The position numbers and the translations under genes are program-made. This document shows, piece after piece, positions 40,793 to 47,766 of a stretch of 47,766 bases of DNA. How positions within the stretch are numbered: position 1 is the stretch's first letter; each line of letters starts with the position of its first letter. Location of the stretch: contig UQUQ01000020.1 in NCBI GenBank assembly GCA_900544265.1, positions 1 through 47,766 of the forward strand, given 5' to 3'. Source of the DNA: an uncultured Alistipes sp. (GTDB taxonomy: Bacteria; Bacteroidota; Bacteroidia; Bacteroidales; Rikenellaceae). A model generated the notes under the pieces. It was not told the origin of the DNA and did not search any database. It worked only from the letters and a program-made list of their open reading frames with translations.

Positions 40793-42400
40793 ATGAAAAA
40801 ACTGGTTTTGGCCCTCGTCGGTGCGGCGTTCTGCGTCGCCGCACCGGCGCAGGAGAATTGGGTGGAGCTCTTTGACGGCAAGACACTCGAGGGGTGGACC
40901 CGCATGGGCGGCAACGCCTCGTTCGAGGTTGTCGACGGCGCGATTGTCGGCACGACGGCGCCCGATACGCCCAATTCGTTCCTCTGCACCGAACGCGAGT
41001 ACGGCAACTTCATCCTCGAGATGGAGTTCAAGGTCGACGAAGGTCTCAACAGCGGCGTGCAGTTCCGCAGCCGCTTCGTCGACGGACTGGTGCGCGGCTA
41101 TCAGTACGAGATCGATCCCGACCGCACGACGATGTACAGTGCGCTGCCTGCGAACCTCGATGCCGAGGGGCACGAGGTTGCACCCGGCACGGCACCCCGC
41201 AGCTGGACGGGCGGCATCTACGACGAGAAGCGCCGCGGCTGGATCGGCGACCTGACGCACAACCCTGCGGCCCGCGAGGCTTTCCGCCCGGGCGAGTGGA
41301 ACCTCCTCCGCGTCGAGGCGCGCAACGACTGCCTGAAAACCTGGATCAACGGCGTGCCCGCGGCGACGGTCATCGACTACATGACCCCCAACGGCTTCAT
41401 CGCCCTGCAGGTGCATGCCGTGCCCGAATACCGGAAGATGCGGATTGCCTGGCGCAACATCCGTCTTTGCGACCTGGGTCTCAATCCCGACGAGGGCGAC
41501 GTGATCGACCCGAATTTGAGCGAATGGAAGGATGCCTCGACGGGGTGGCTGGCCCAGGTCTGCAAGGACCGTGAGAGCGGTGCCTACAAGGTCAACCTTT
41601 CGGACGAGCCCTATGCCAACAAACAGCCCGTCGCCGTGCTGACGGGCCGGATGACCGACGAGGGGCTTCTCTTTGAGAACGAGGCGGGCTGCACGGGCCG
41701 CATCGTCCGCAAGCGCCTCCTCATCGAGGGGGATGGCCTGCACTTCAACGGACAGCAGATTCACCGCGTCTCCCCGACGCTCGGAGCCGAGGCTCCCGAG
41801 GGGGCGCTCGTGCTCTTCGACGGTTCGAATCTCGACGCCTGGGGTGCCGTCGCCCACAAGGAGTGGCTCCACGCCACGGGCGAAGCGTCGGAGGCCGTGC
41901 GGATCGCTCCGGGCTGCGTCATCGAGATGATCCCCGGCAAGGGTTCGATCCTCACCCGTCGCACGTTCCGCGACTACCACCTGCACCTGGAGTTCCGCCT
42001 GCTGGGTCCCGTGACCAACGGCGGCGTCTACCTCCAGAGCCGCTACGAGCTCAACATCAAGGATTCGTGGGGCATCGGACAGGGCGCCTCGACCGGTGTC
42101 TTCGGCAACGTCTCCTCGCCCGCCTACCCCGAGCCGGCGTTCAACTACGCCCTGCCGCCGATGGTCTGGCAGACGCTCGACATCGACTTCCGGGCTCCGC
42201 GGCTCGACGCCTCGGGTGCCAAGGTCGAGAATGCCCGCGTAACGGCGCGCCTGAACGGCGAGCTGCTCTACGAGAATGCCGAGATCGACACCGTAAAGGG
42301 TGCCGCCGGACGCCTCGGCGTGGCCGAGGAGGGCCCGGTCTACCTGCAGGAGCACGGCACGGCCTACCAGTTCCGCAACATCTGGATTCTGGAAAAATAA
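40793..42400 (+). CDS. Secreted two-domain DUF1080 protein (3-keto-disaccharide hydrolase family)
   Basis: A 535-residue exported protein. A signal peptide (MKKLVLALVGAAFCVAAPAQ) is followed by two tandem DUF1080 (concanavalin A-like) domains, about 20-225 and 335-535. The first begins WVELFDGKTLEGWTRMG, the second LVLFDGSNLDAWGAV; both show the family strand FILEMEFKVDEGLNSGVQFRSR or LHLEFRLLGPVTNGGVYLQSRYE. Some members hydrolyse 3-keto-glycosides. It is third in the SusC operon, 32 bp after susD. The mature protein would be periplasmic or surface exposed, while the oxidoreductase of the operon looks cytoplasmic, so how a 3-keto substrate would reach it is open. Confidence 0.85.
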   Translation: MKKLVLALVGAAFCVAAPAQENWVELFDGKTLEGWTRMGGNASFEVVDGAIVGTTAPDTPNSFLCTEREYGNFILEMEFKVDEGLNSGVQFRSRFVDGLVRGYQYEIDPDRTTMYSALPANLDAEGHEVAPGTAPRSWTGGIYDEKRRGWIGDLTHNPAAREAFRPGEWNLLRVEARNDCLKTWINGVPAATVIDYMTPNGFIALQVHAVPEYRKMRIAWRNIRLCDLGLNPDEGDVIDPNLSEWKDASTGWLAQVCKDRESGAYKVNLSDEPYANKQPVAVLTGRMTDEGLLFENEAGCTGRIVRKRLLIEGDGLHFNGQQIHRVSPTLGAEAPEGALVLFDGSNLDAWGAVAHKEWLHATGEASEAVRIAPGCVIEMIPGKGSILTRRTFRDYHLHLEFRLLGPVTNGGVYLQSRYELNIKDSWGIGQGASTGVFGNVSSPAYPEPAFNYALPPMVWQTLDIDFRAPRLDASGAKVENARVTARLNGELLYENAEIDTVKGAAGRLGVAEEGPVYLQEHGTAYQFRNIWILEK

Positions 42401-42449
42401 ATGACAATACGACAAACCCGATTTCAAAACAAATAACGATCAAATAGCC

Positions 42450-42728
42450 ATGAAAAAGACGATTGTAACCCTTCTCTCATCGCTGTTGCTGCTGTCGGTC
42501 GTTCCCGTGACGGCTGCGGCCGGCGATCAGGAGCCCGCCCGCAAGGAGCAGAGCGAGCGCAAGCCGCGCGATCAGCGCAAACCCGCCAACCGCGCCAAGA
42601 AACTGCAGAAGCAGCAGGATGCTGCCTCCGCCGAGGTCAAGGCCGCCCGGACGTCGGGCAAGTCCGACACCGCACGGAAGGCGAAGGCGGAGCGTAAGCC
42701 CACCGGCAAGAAAACGGAAAAGAAGTAA
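42450..42728 (+). CDS. Small secreted Lys/Arg-rich protein
   Basis: A 92-residue protein. A typical signal peptide (MKKTIVTLLSSLLLLSVVPVTAAAG) precedes a mature part of about 67 residues made almost only of Lys, Arg, Glu, Gln, Ala, Asp and Pro (QEPARKEQSERKPRDQRKP, KKLQKQQDAASAEVKAA). It has no hydrophobic core, so it is probably disordered or helical. It lies within the SusC operon, 49 bp after the DUF1080 gene and 21 bp before the oxidoreductase. I do not recognise the family; a role in binding a negatively charged partner would be a guess. The signal peptide and operon position support a real gene. Confidence 0.72.
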   Translation: MKKTIVTLLSSLLLLSVVPVTAAAGDQEPARKEQSERKPRDQRKPANRAKKLQKQQDAASAEVKAARTSGKSDTARKAKAERKPTGKKTEKK

Positions 42729-42749
42729 CGCTTGATGGGAGGAACAGCT

Positions 42750-43931
42750 ATGGAAAAGAAAACACTCAAGGCCGGATTCATCGGCTCGGGCTTTGCGGCC
42801 CGGTTCCATTACGAGGCGCTGCAGCACGTCTTCAGCACGAAGGTCGAGGTGGCGGGCGTCTATTCGGTGGCCCGCGACGAGGCCGTGGCCTTCGCTGCCG
42901 AGCGCGGCATGAAGGTCTACGATACGATGGAGGAACTTATCGAGGATGCCGACATCCTGCACGTCTGCACGCCGCCCGTCACGCACGAACCGATCGTGAC
43001 GGCCGTGCTGGCCCGGGACAAGAACGTGATCGTCGAGAAGCCCTTTACGGGTTACTTCGGCGACGGAACGCCGGAGTTCAACGGCGAGACCTTCCCCCGC
43101 GAACGGGGACTCGAGGTGACGCTCGAGAGCTGCCGCCGCATGCTCGACGCCGAGGCCCGCAGCAAGGGCCGCATCATGTATGCCGAGAACTGGATCTACG
43201 CTCCGGCCGTGCAGAAGGAGCGCGAGATCATCGAGAAGACCCGTGCGCAGGTGTTGTGGATCAACGGCGAGCAGTCGCATTCGGGTTCACACTCGCTCGC
43301 CTACGGCCAGTGGCGCCTGTCGGGCGGCGGTTCGCTCATCGGCAAGGGGTGTCATCCGCTGTCGGCGGCCATCTACTTCAAGCATGTCGAGGGCCGCGTG
43401 CGCTCGGGCAAGCCGATCCGTCCGGTCAGCGTCTCGGCCCGCACGCATGCCCTGACGCGCATGCCGGGCTTCGAGGACAAGGGCTTCCTGAAGACCCACT
43501 ACAAGGATGTCGAGGATTTCGCCATCGTGCACGTCGTCTTCGAGGACGGCACGCTCGCCGACCTGATCGCCAACGAGCTGAGCCTCGGCGGCACGAACAA
43601 CTGGATCCGCGTCAACGCCAACAACCACCGCACGCTCTGCAACATGAGCCACAACGATACGATGCAGACCTATACGCCCGACGGCGAGATCTACAAGGAT
43701 GTCTACGTCGTCGAGAAGACCGAGACGAAGGAGGGCTGGTCGGAGATTTCGCCCGACGAGGGGTGGTTCCTCGGCTATCAGCACGAGCTGGATGCCTTCT
43801 ACCGGGCCGCGGCCACGGGCTGCCACATCGAGAGCAACAGCCGTCTGGCGTCGGACACCGTCGCCACGATCTACGCCGCCTACGTGTCGGCCGCGCGTCA
43901 CGGCGAGGAAGTGAAAGTGGAAAACCTCTGA
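42750..43931 (+). CDS. Gfo/Idh/MocA family oxidoreductase
   Basis: A 393-residue cytoplasmic NAD(P)-dependent enzyme. The Rossmann motif is G12-S-G-F-A-A17 (GFIGSGFAARFHYEAL), with EKPFTG holding the conserved K97. The C-terminal domain contains GGSLIGKGCHPLSAAIYF with K199 and H202 in the active site. ATG 42750 is preferred over upstream in-frame codons because a GGGAGGA ribosome-binding site precedes it. Family members oxidise sugar hydroxyls, often at C3. It fits a step that makes a 3-keto-glycoside, or a reductive step on a product, together with the TIM-barrel protein encoded at 45422. The transporter gene begins 4 bp downstream. Confidence 0.9.
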   Translation: MEKKTLKAGFIGSGFAARFHYEALQHVFSTKVEVAGVYSVARDEAVAFAAERGMKVYDTMEELIEDADILHVCTPPVTHEPIVTAVLARDKNVIVEKPFTGYFGDGTPEFNGETFPRERGLEVTLESCRRMLDAEARSKGRIMYAENWIYAPAVQKEREIIEKTRAQVLWINGEQSHSGSHSLAYGQWRLSGGGSLIGKGCHPLSAAIYFKHVEGRVRSGKPIRPVSVSARTHALTRMPGFEDKGFLKTHYKDVEDFAIVHVVFEDGTLADLIANELSLGGTNNWIRVNANNHRTLCNMSHNDTMQTYTPDGEIYKDVYVVEKTETKEGWSEISPDEGWFLGYQHELDAFYRAAATGCHIESNSRLASDTVATIYAAYVSAARHGEEVKVENL

Positions 43932-43935
43932 CGTC

Positions 43936-45414
43936 ATGAAGCAAAGCAAGACCGATACGGCGCCGATCGAAGGACGCGGCGCGCAGGCCATGCCGATGTA
44001 CAAGGCCGGGGACCCCGAAGTGGTGCGGCGCGAAGTGGCCGAACTGCGGGCTCTCGAGACCAAGGGCCGCTGGGCGCGGATCAAGTGGTACTTCTCCAAG
44101 TCGGGACCCGGCTGGATGCAGAGTGCCATGACCCTCGGCGGCGGCAGCGCCATGGCGTCGCTCTTCTCCGGAGCCTTCCTCCAGTACGAACTCCTCTGGG
44201 TGCAGCCCGTGGCGATGCTCATCGGCATCGTCATGCTCTCGGCCCTGGCGCATCAGACCCTCTGCAAGGGCGTGCGTCCCTTCCAGGCGATGAAGCAGTT
44301 CGTCAGCCCCTCCGTCGCGTGGGCCTGGGCGATCTGCACCATCGTGGCGACCATCATCTGGCACTTTGCGCAGTATTCGCTCGCGGCGGGCATGACGCTG
44401 GACCTCGTGCAGGTCTTCGGCGGCTTCGAGCTCGAGGCGGGGTCGTGGGGCCAGACCGCGGCGCTGCTGGCCATCGCCGTCGTGATCCTCTGCCTGGCCT
44501 GCCGCATCGTCTGGAACTACGGCAAGGGCAGCCGCGGCGTCAAGGTCTTCGAGAACATCGTCAAGGCGATCGTCTGGTTCATCATCTTCGCCTTCGCCGC
44601 CGTGGTCATCGTGTGCAGCTTCTCGGGCAACGGCATCGACTGGGGTGCCGTGGGTCGCGGCTTCCTGCCCTTCTCGTTCGACGGAGGCTTCCATCTGAAC
44701 ATTCCCCAAGGCACGACCGGCATCTCGATCTTCATCGCGTCGCTCAGCGCCGCCGTGGGCATCAACATGACCTTCCTGTTCGGCTACTCGTTCCTGGCCA
44801 AGGGCTGGACGCGCGAGTACCGCGGACTGGCCCGTTTCGACATGCTGACCGGCATGCTCATCCCCTATACGATCGCCACGTCGCTGATGATCATCGCCGC
44901 CGGCACGACGATCCACTCTCCCGAATTCGTCGCCTCGGGCGTGACGAACATCTCCCCCATCGCAGCTTCGTCGATGTTGGAGGCTGCCGGCCTGCCGCCC
45001 GTGGTCTCGCGGCTCGTCTTCGGACTGGGAATCATCGGCATGTGCCTGAACGCGATCATCCTCCACATGCTCGTCTGCGGATTCGCCGTGTGCGAGATTC
45101 TCGGCATCGAGGCGACGGGCTGGAAATACAAACTCGCCACGCTGCTGCCCGTGCCGGGCGTGCTGGGCGCCGTGCTGTGGAGCAAGATCGGCACCTGGAT
45201 CGCCATTCCGACCTCGGCCATGGCCCTCATCATGCTGCCCGTGGCCTACATCGGCTTCCTGCTGCTGAACAACAGCAAGCGCTACCTGGGTGACGACATG
45301 CCGCGCGGCCGCGTGCGCTTCTGGTGGAACACGGCCATGATCGTGGCCATCTCGATCACGCTCGTCAGCGTTGTCTACTACCTCGTAACCGTTGTTCCGA
45401 CCTATTTCGATTGA
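43936..45414 (+). CDS. Nramp-fold inner-membrane transporter lacking the metal-binding motifs
   Basis: A 492-residue protein with about 11 to 12 transmembrane segments and a long cytoplasmic N-terminus (1-55). Helix 1 begins with SKSGPGWMQSAMTLGGGSAM (residues 55-73), matching the position of the Nramp GPG...DPGN region, but the metal-binding Asp and Asn are absent. Helix 6 reads SLSAAVGINMTFLFGYSFLAKG (269-290), where Nramp proteins have MPH. It would therefore not carry divalent metals in the usual way. In this operon it more likely moves a sugar-type product across the inner membrane; that is inference from position. The gene is 4 bp after the oxidoreductase and 7 bp before the isomerase. 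Confidence 0.8.
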   Translation: MKQSKTDTAPIEGRGAQAMPMYKAGDPEVVRREVAELRALETKGRWARIKWYFSKSGPGWMQSAMTLGGGSAMASLFSGAFLQYELLWVQPVAMLIGIVMLSALAHQTLCKGVRPFQAMKQFVSPSVAWAWAICTIVATIIWHFAQYSLAAGMTLDLVQVFGGFELEAGSWGQTAALLAIAVVILCLACRIVWNYGKGSRGVKVFENIVKAIVWFIIFAFAAVVIVCSFSGNGIDWGAVGRGFLPFSFDGGFHLNIPQGTTGISIFIASLSAAVGINMTFLFGYSFLAKGWTREYRGLARFDMLTGMLIPYTIATSLMIIAAGTTIHSPEFVASGVTNISPIAASSMLEAAGLPPVVSRLVFGLGIIGMCLNAIILHMLVCGFAVCEILGIEATGWKYKLATLLPVPGVLGAVLWSKIGTWIAIPTSAMALIMLPVAYIGFLLLNNSKRYLGDDMPRGRVRFWWNTAMIVAISITLVSVVYYLVTVVPTYFD

Positions 45415-45421
45415 CCAGACC

Positions 45422-46258
45422 ATGATCCGTATCAGTGCATTTTCCGATGAAGTGTCGCCCGTCGTGGAGGAGCAGATCGCCTATCTGCGCCGTGCGGGCG
45501 TGAAGTGGATGGAGGTGCGGTTCGTCGACGGACGCAACATTACGACCCTCTCCGAGGAGGAGGCCCGCGCGCTGCGGCGCCGCCTCGACGAGGCCGGCAT
45601 CGGCGTGAGCGCCGTGGCCTCGCCCATAGGCAAAAACCCTGTCGATGCGCCGTTCGGGCCCCATCTCGAACTGTTCCGCCATACGGTCCGCCTGGCCGGG
45701 ATTCTCGGCACGCGGCTCATCCGCGTCTTCAGTTTCTACGCTCCGGAGGGCGGGTGCATCGACGACTGCCGCGACGCGGTCGTGGAGCGGCTCGGACGGC
45801 TGGCCGCCGAGCTCGAGGGAACCGACATCCGCATGGCTCACGAGAACGAGGCCCGCATCTTCGGTCACAGCGCGGCGAACTGCGTGGCGCTGGCCGAGGG
45901 CGTGGCTTCCGACCGCATGACACTGGCCTACGACCCGGCCAATTTCGTCTGGGGCGAGGCAATAGCGGACAACGTCGAGAGCTGCTGGCCGCTGATGGCC
46001 TCCCGCGTGGAGCACGTGCACATCAAGGACTGGAAGCTCGGCAGCCGGGACCTCGGGTCGCTGCCCGGTGACGGCGACGCCCAGATCGGGCGGCTCTTCG
46101 AGGAGCTTGCGCGGCGGCGTTACGACGGGTTCGTGACGCTCGAACCGCACATGTCTTCCGGCGGGCAGTTCGGCGGCGAGACCTCGCCTGCACAGTTCGA
46201 CGCGGCGCTGGCCCGCGTGCGCGGCTTCTGCGAACGCTGCGGCCTCGAATACGAATAA
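45422..46258 (+). CDS. Sugar isomerase/epimerase-type TIM-barrel protein (AP_endonuc_2 family)
   Basis: A 278-residue cytoplasmic protein of the xylose isomerase-like TIM-barrel family. Metal ligands are visible at E141 (MAHENEARIFG), D171 (LAYDPANFVWGE), H200 (VEHVHIKDWKLG) and E241 (VTLEPHMSSGGQ). Members isomerise or epimerise sugars, and some cleave 3-keto-glycosides by beta-elimination. Combined with the Gfo/Idh enzyme and the DUF1080 protein, a role in 3-keto-glycoside breakdown is attractive but inferred. The start at 45422 lies 7 bp after the transporter stop. Confidence 0.88.
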   Translation: MIRISAFSDEVSPVVEEQIAYLRRAGVKWMEVRFVDGRNITTLSEEEARALRRRLDEAGIGVSAVASPIGKNPVDAPFGPHLELFRHTVRLAGILGTRLIRVFSFYAPEGGCIDDCRDAVVERLGRLAAELEGTDIRMAHENEARIFGHSAANCVALAEGVASDRMTLAYDPANFVWGEAIADNVESCWPLMASRVEHVHIKDWKLGSRDLGSLPGDGDAQIGRLFEELARRRYDGFVTLEPHMSSGGQFGGETSPAQFDAALARVRGFCERCGLEYE

Positions 46259-46284
46259 GCAACTCCTAAAACCCAAAAACTACC

Positions 46285-47766
46285 ATGAGAACCTTGTTTC
46301 ATACTCCGATACGCGCATGGGGCGCCCTTTGCCTCGTGCTGACGCTCGCCTGCACGGCGTGGTCGTGCAGCGACGCTTCGTCGGAGCTGCCCGAGAAGCC
46401 CGAAATGTCCTTTTCGGGCAAGCCGATTCTCTTCTCGGAGGAGGGCGGCGAGCGGAGCGTCTCCTTTACGACGAACCGCGCATGGACGGCGCAGCTCATC
46501 AACAACCTCGACGCCGCGCAGCAGCCCTGGTGCACGCTGTCGGTCGAGTCGGGCGGTGCGGGCAGCCACCGCATCACCATCGAGGCGCAGCCGCTCGAGG
46601 GCGACTACCGCGAGGCGATTCTGATCCTCAATGCTTCGGCTGCCGGCGGCGAGATCACGGTCATGCAGAGCGGCCAGCCCGTCCTCACGACGGCCGACGC
46701 CGTCGCGGTCGACGAGTCGGCGGCAACGCTCGGCGGCAGCTGGATCTACTCCGGCGAGCTGGACGTTGCCGAATTCGGCGTGGGCATCCGCAAGCAGACC
46801 GAAGCCGAATATACCTACCATGCCGTGGCCGAGCGGGCCGAGGACGGATCGTTCTCCGCGCGCATCGATGAGCTGGAGAGTCAGACAACCTATCTCTTTG
46901 CAGTCTATGTGCTGACGGCCGACGGCGTGCGCTATACGGGCGAGGAGAAGGAGTTCACGACCGACATGCCGCCCGTGCGGATCTCCATCGCCGAGCTGAA
47001 GGCCGCGGGCCGCCTCGTTGCCGAGGGCGGACAGCAGACGCTGACCGAGAGCCAGTATGTCGAGGGCGTGGTCATCGCCTCCTTCATCCCCGAGCCCGAA
47101 CCGGAGCCGACACCCGAACCGGAGCCCGAGGCCGCCACGCGGGCGCTCGTCTCCACGGAGGCCTATGTGATGATCGTCGATGATACGGCCTCCGATTCGG
47201 GCATCACGCTCTACTTCGACACGCCCGAGGAGAACATCTACGCGGTGGGCGACCGCCTGAACGTCCGGACGAAGGACGGTGTGATCCGTCACGCCGCCTC
47301 GGGGCTGGTTGACCTCCGTCCGCTGACGATCGGCATCCGCGTCGTCGGAAGCGGCCAAAGCGTCGAGCCCGTCGTGATCGACCATACGAAGCTCGCCGAC
47401 TACGAGTCGATGGCCGTGTGCATCGAGCATACGCAGCTCACGCGCCTGTTCACCGATACGGAGGTCTATCCGACGTGGGGCTCCGCAACGCTGTGGAACA
47501 TGGAGGTCGAAGAGAGCGAAGTCTCCTACTCGCTCTACGTGCCTGCGGAGAGCGAACTCGCCGCGCAGACCCCCTCGTCGGGCAGCGGCACGCTCCGCGG
47601 CATTGTCATTGGCGGCGATGCGAACGACTATGTCGTCCGCTGCGACGAGCCCTCCGATGTGGCCGGGCTGACCGGCGCGCGCTTTGAGTCGATGCTCGAA
47701 CTGAAGTTCCTCGCTCCCGAATATCAGGGGACGCTCTCCGTGGGTGAGGCCGCGACGGGCGATCTG
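46285..47766 (+). CDS. DUF5689-like lipoprotein (3' end outside window)
   Basis: The frame is open from ATG 46285 through the last base, 494 codons without a stop. The signal peptide ends at Cys23 or Cys28 (LACTAWSC-SDASSELPE). A BACON-like beta domain follows (ILFSEEGGERSVSFTTNRAWTAQL, SHRITIEAQPLEGDYREAIL), then a fibronectin-like stretch, a Glu/Pro linker of PEPEPEPTPEPEPE type near residue 275, and a DUF5689-like part (GITLYFDTPEENIYAVGDRLNVRTKDGVI). It is 26 bp after the isomerase and seems to be part of the SusC operon. A surface binding role is plausible; it is not shown. Confidence 0.8.
   Translation, partial: MRTLFHTPIRAWGALCLVLTLACTAWSCSDASSELPEKPEMSFSGKPILFSEEGGERSVSFTTNRAWTAQLINNLDAAQQPWCTLSVESGGAGSHRITIEAQPLEGDYREAILILNASAAGGEITVMQSGQPVLTTADAVAVDESAATLGGSWIYSGELDVAEFGVGIRKQTEAEYTYHAVAERAEDGSFSARIDELESQTTYLFAVYVLTADGVRYTGEEKEFTTDMPPVRISIAELKAAGRLVAEGGQQTLTESQYVEGVVIASFIPEPEPEPTPEPEPEAATRALVSTEAYVMIVDDTASDSGITLYFDTPEENIYAVGDRLNVRTKDGVIRHAASGLVDLRPLTIGIRVVGSGQSVEPVVIDHTKLADYESMAVCIEHTQLTRLFTDTEVYPTWGSATLWNMEVEESEVSYSLYVPAESELAAQTPSSGSGTLRGIVIGGDANDYVVRCDEPSDVAGLTGARFESMLELKFLAPEYQGTLSVGEAATGDL

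Noticed and set aside
42732..42749. Alternative earlier starts (TTG 42732, ATG 42735) for the oxidoreductase
   Set aside because: They would place the GGGAGGA ribosome-binding site inside the coding region; ATG 42750 gives a standard family N-terminus.
1..47766. tRNA, rRNA, CRISPR, insertion sequence, integrase or phage genes
   Set aside because: Looked for on both strands; no cloverleaf, repeat-spacer pattern or transposase-like protein was seen.

Overview
The window comes from a high-GC member of the Bacteroidales, most likely a Rikenellaceae/Alistipes-type gut anaerobe (inference). The evidence is a SusC/SusD pair, FISUMP and fimbrillin-like lipoproteins, LytTR and AraC regulators, few Shine-Dalgarno sequences, and many promoters of the Bacteroidetes type (-33 TTG or TTTG, about 20 bp, -7 TAnnTTTG). 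No rRNA, tRNA, CRISPR array, insertion sequence or phage gene was seen.

Layout. 1-309: end of a flotillin-like floA. 310-839: a GC-rich gene-free stretch with a duplicated palindromic repeat. 840-5044: two FISUMP-type lipoproteins around an MFS transporter. 5269-9014 (minus): a methionine operon metY-metX-hom, preceded by a short Met-rich leader peptide gene and a terminator. These form a textbook attenuator and are the most striking signal in the window. 9141-15470 (minus): an RND efflux operon (adaptor, pump, outer-membrane channel, TetR repressor), divergent from an AraC regulator (15633-16484). 16630-17640: fermentative D-lactate dehydrogenase.

17946-28441 is rich in iron-sulfur redox proteins. 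It holds a NapH-like membrane polyferredoxin with an internal Tat motif, a Tat-exported aldo/keto reductase (AKR) with ferredoxin-type cysteines, and two cytoplasmic AKR/4Fe-4S proteins. One of the latter lacks the usual catalytic lysine. A DUF1893 protein and an ECF-type S component lie among them. Between them sit a DUF1349 protein and a LuxR regulator transcribed from overlapping palindromic promoters, and two paralogous divergent AraC regulators.

28630-35168 (minus): an outer-membrane channel, a MacA-like adaptor, a MacB-like ABC ATPase and permease, then a LytS/LytTR-type sensor kinase and response regulator. 35904-47766 (plus): a polysaccharide-utilization-type operon (SusC, SusD, a two-domain DUF1080 protein, a small basic secreted protein, a Gfo/Idh/MocA oxidoreductase, an Nramp-fold transporter without the metal-binding motifs, a TIM-barrel isomerase/lyase, and a DUF5689-like lipoprotein cut by the window end). 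The gene set fits uptake and 3-keto-type breakdown of a glycoside. No dedicated regulator is adjacent; a 735-bp gene-free, partly AT-rich region with a good promoter and two hairpins precedes it.
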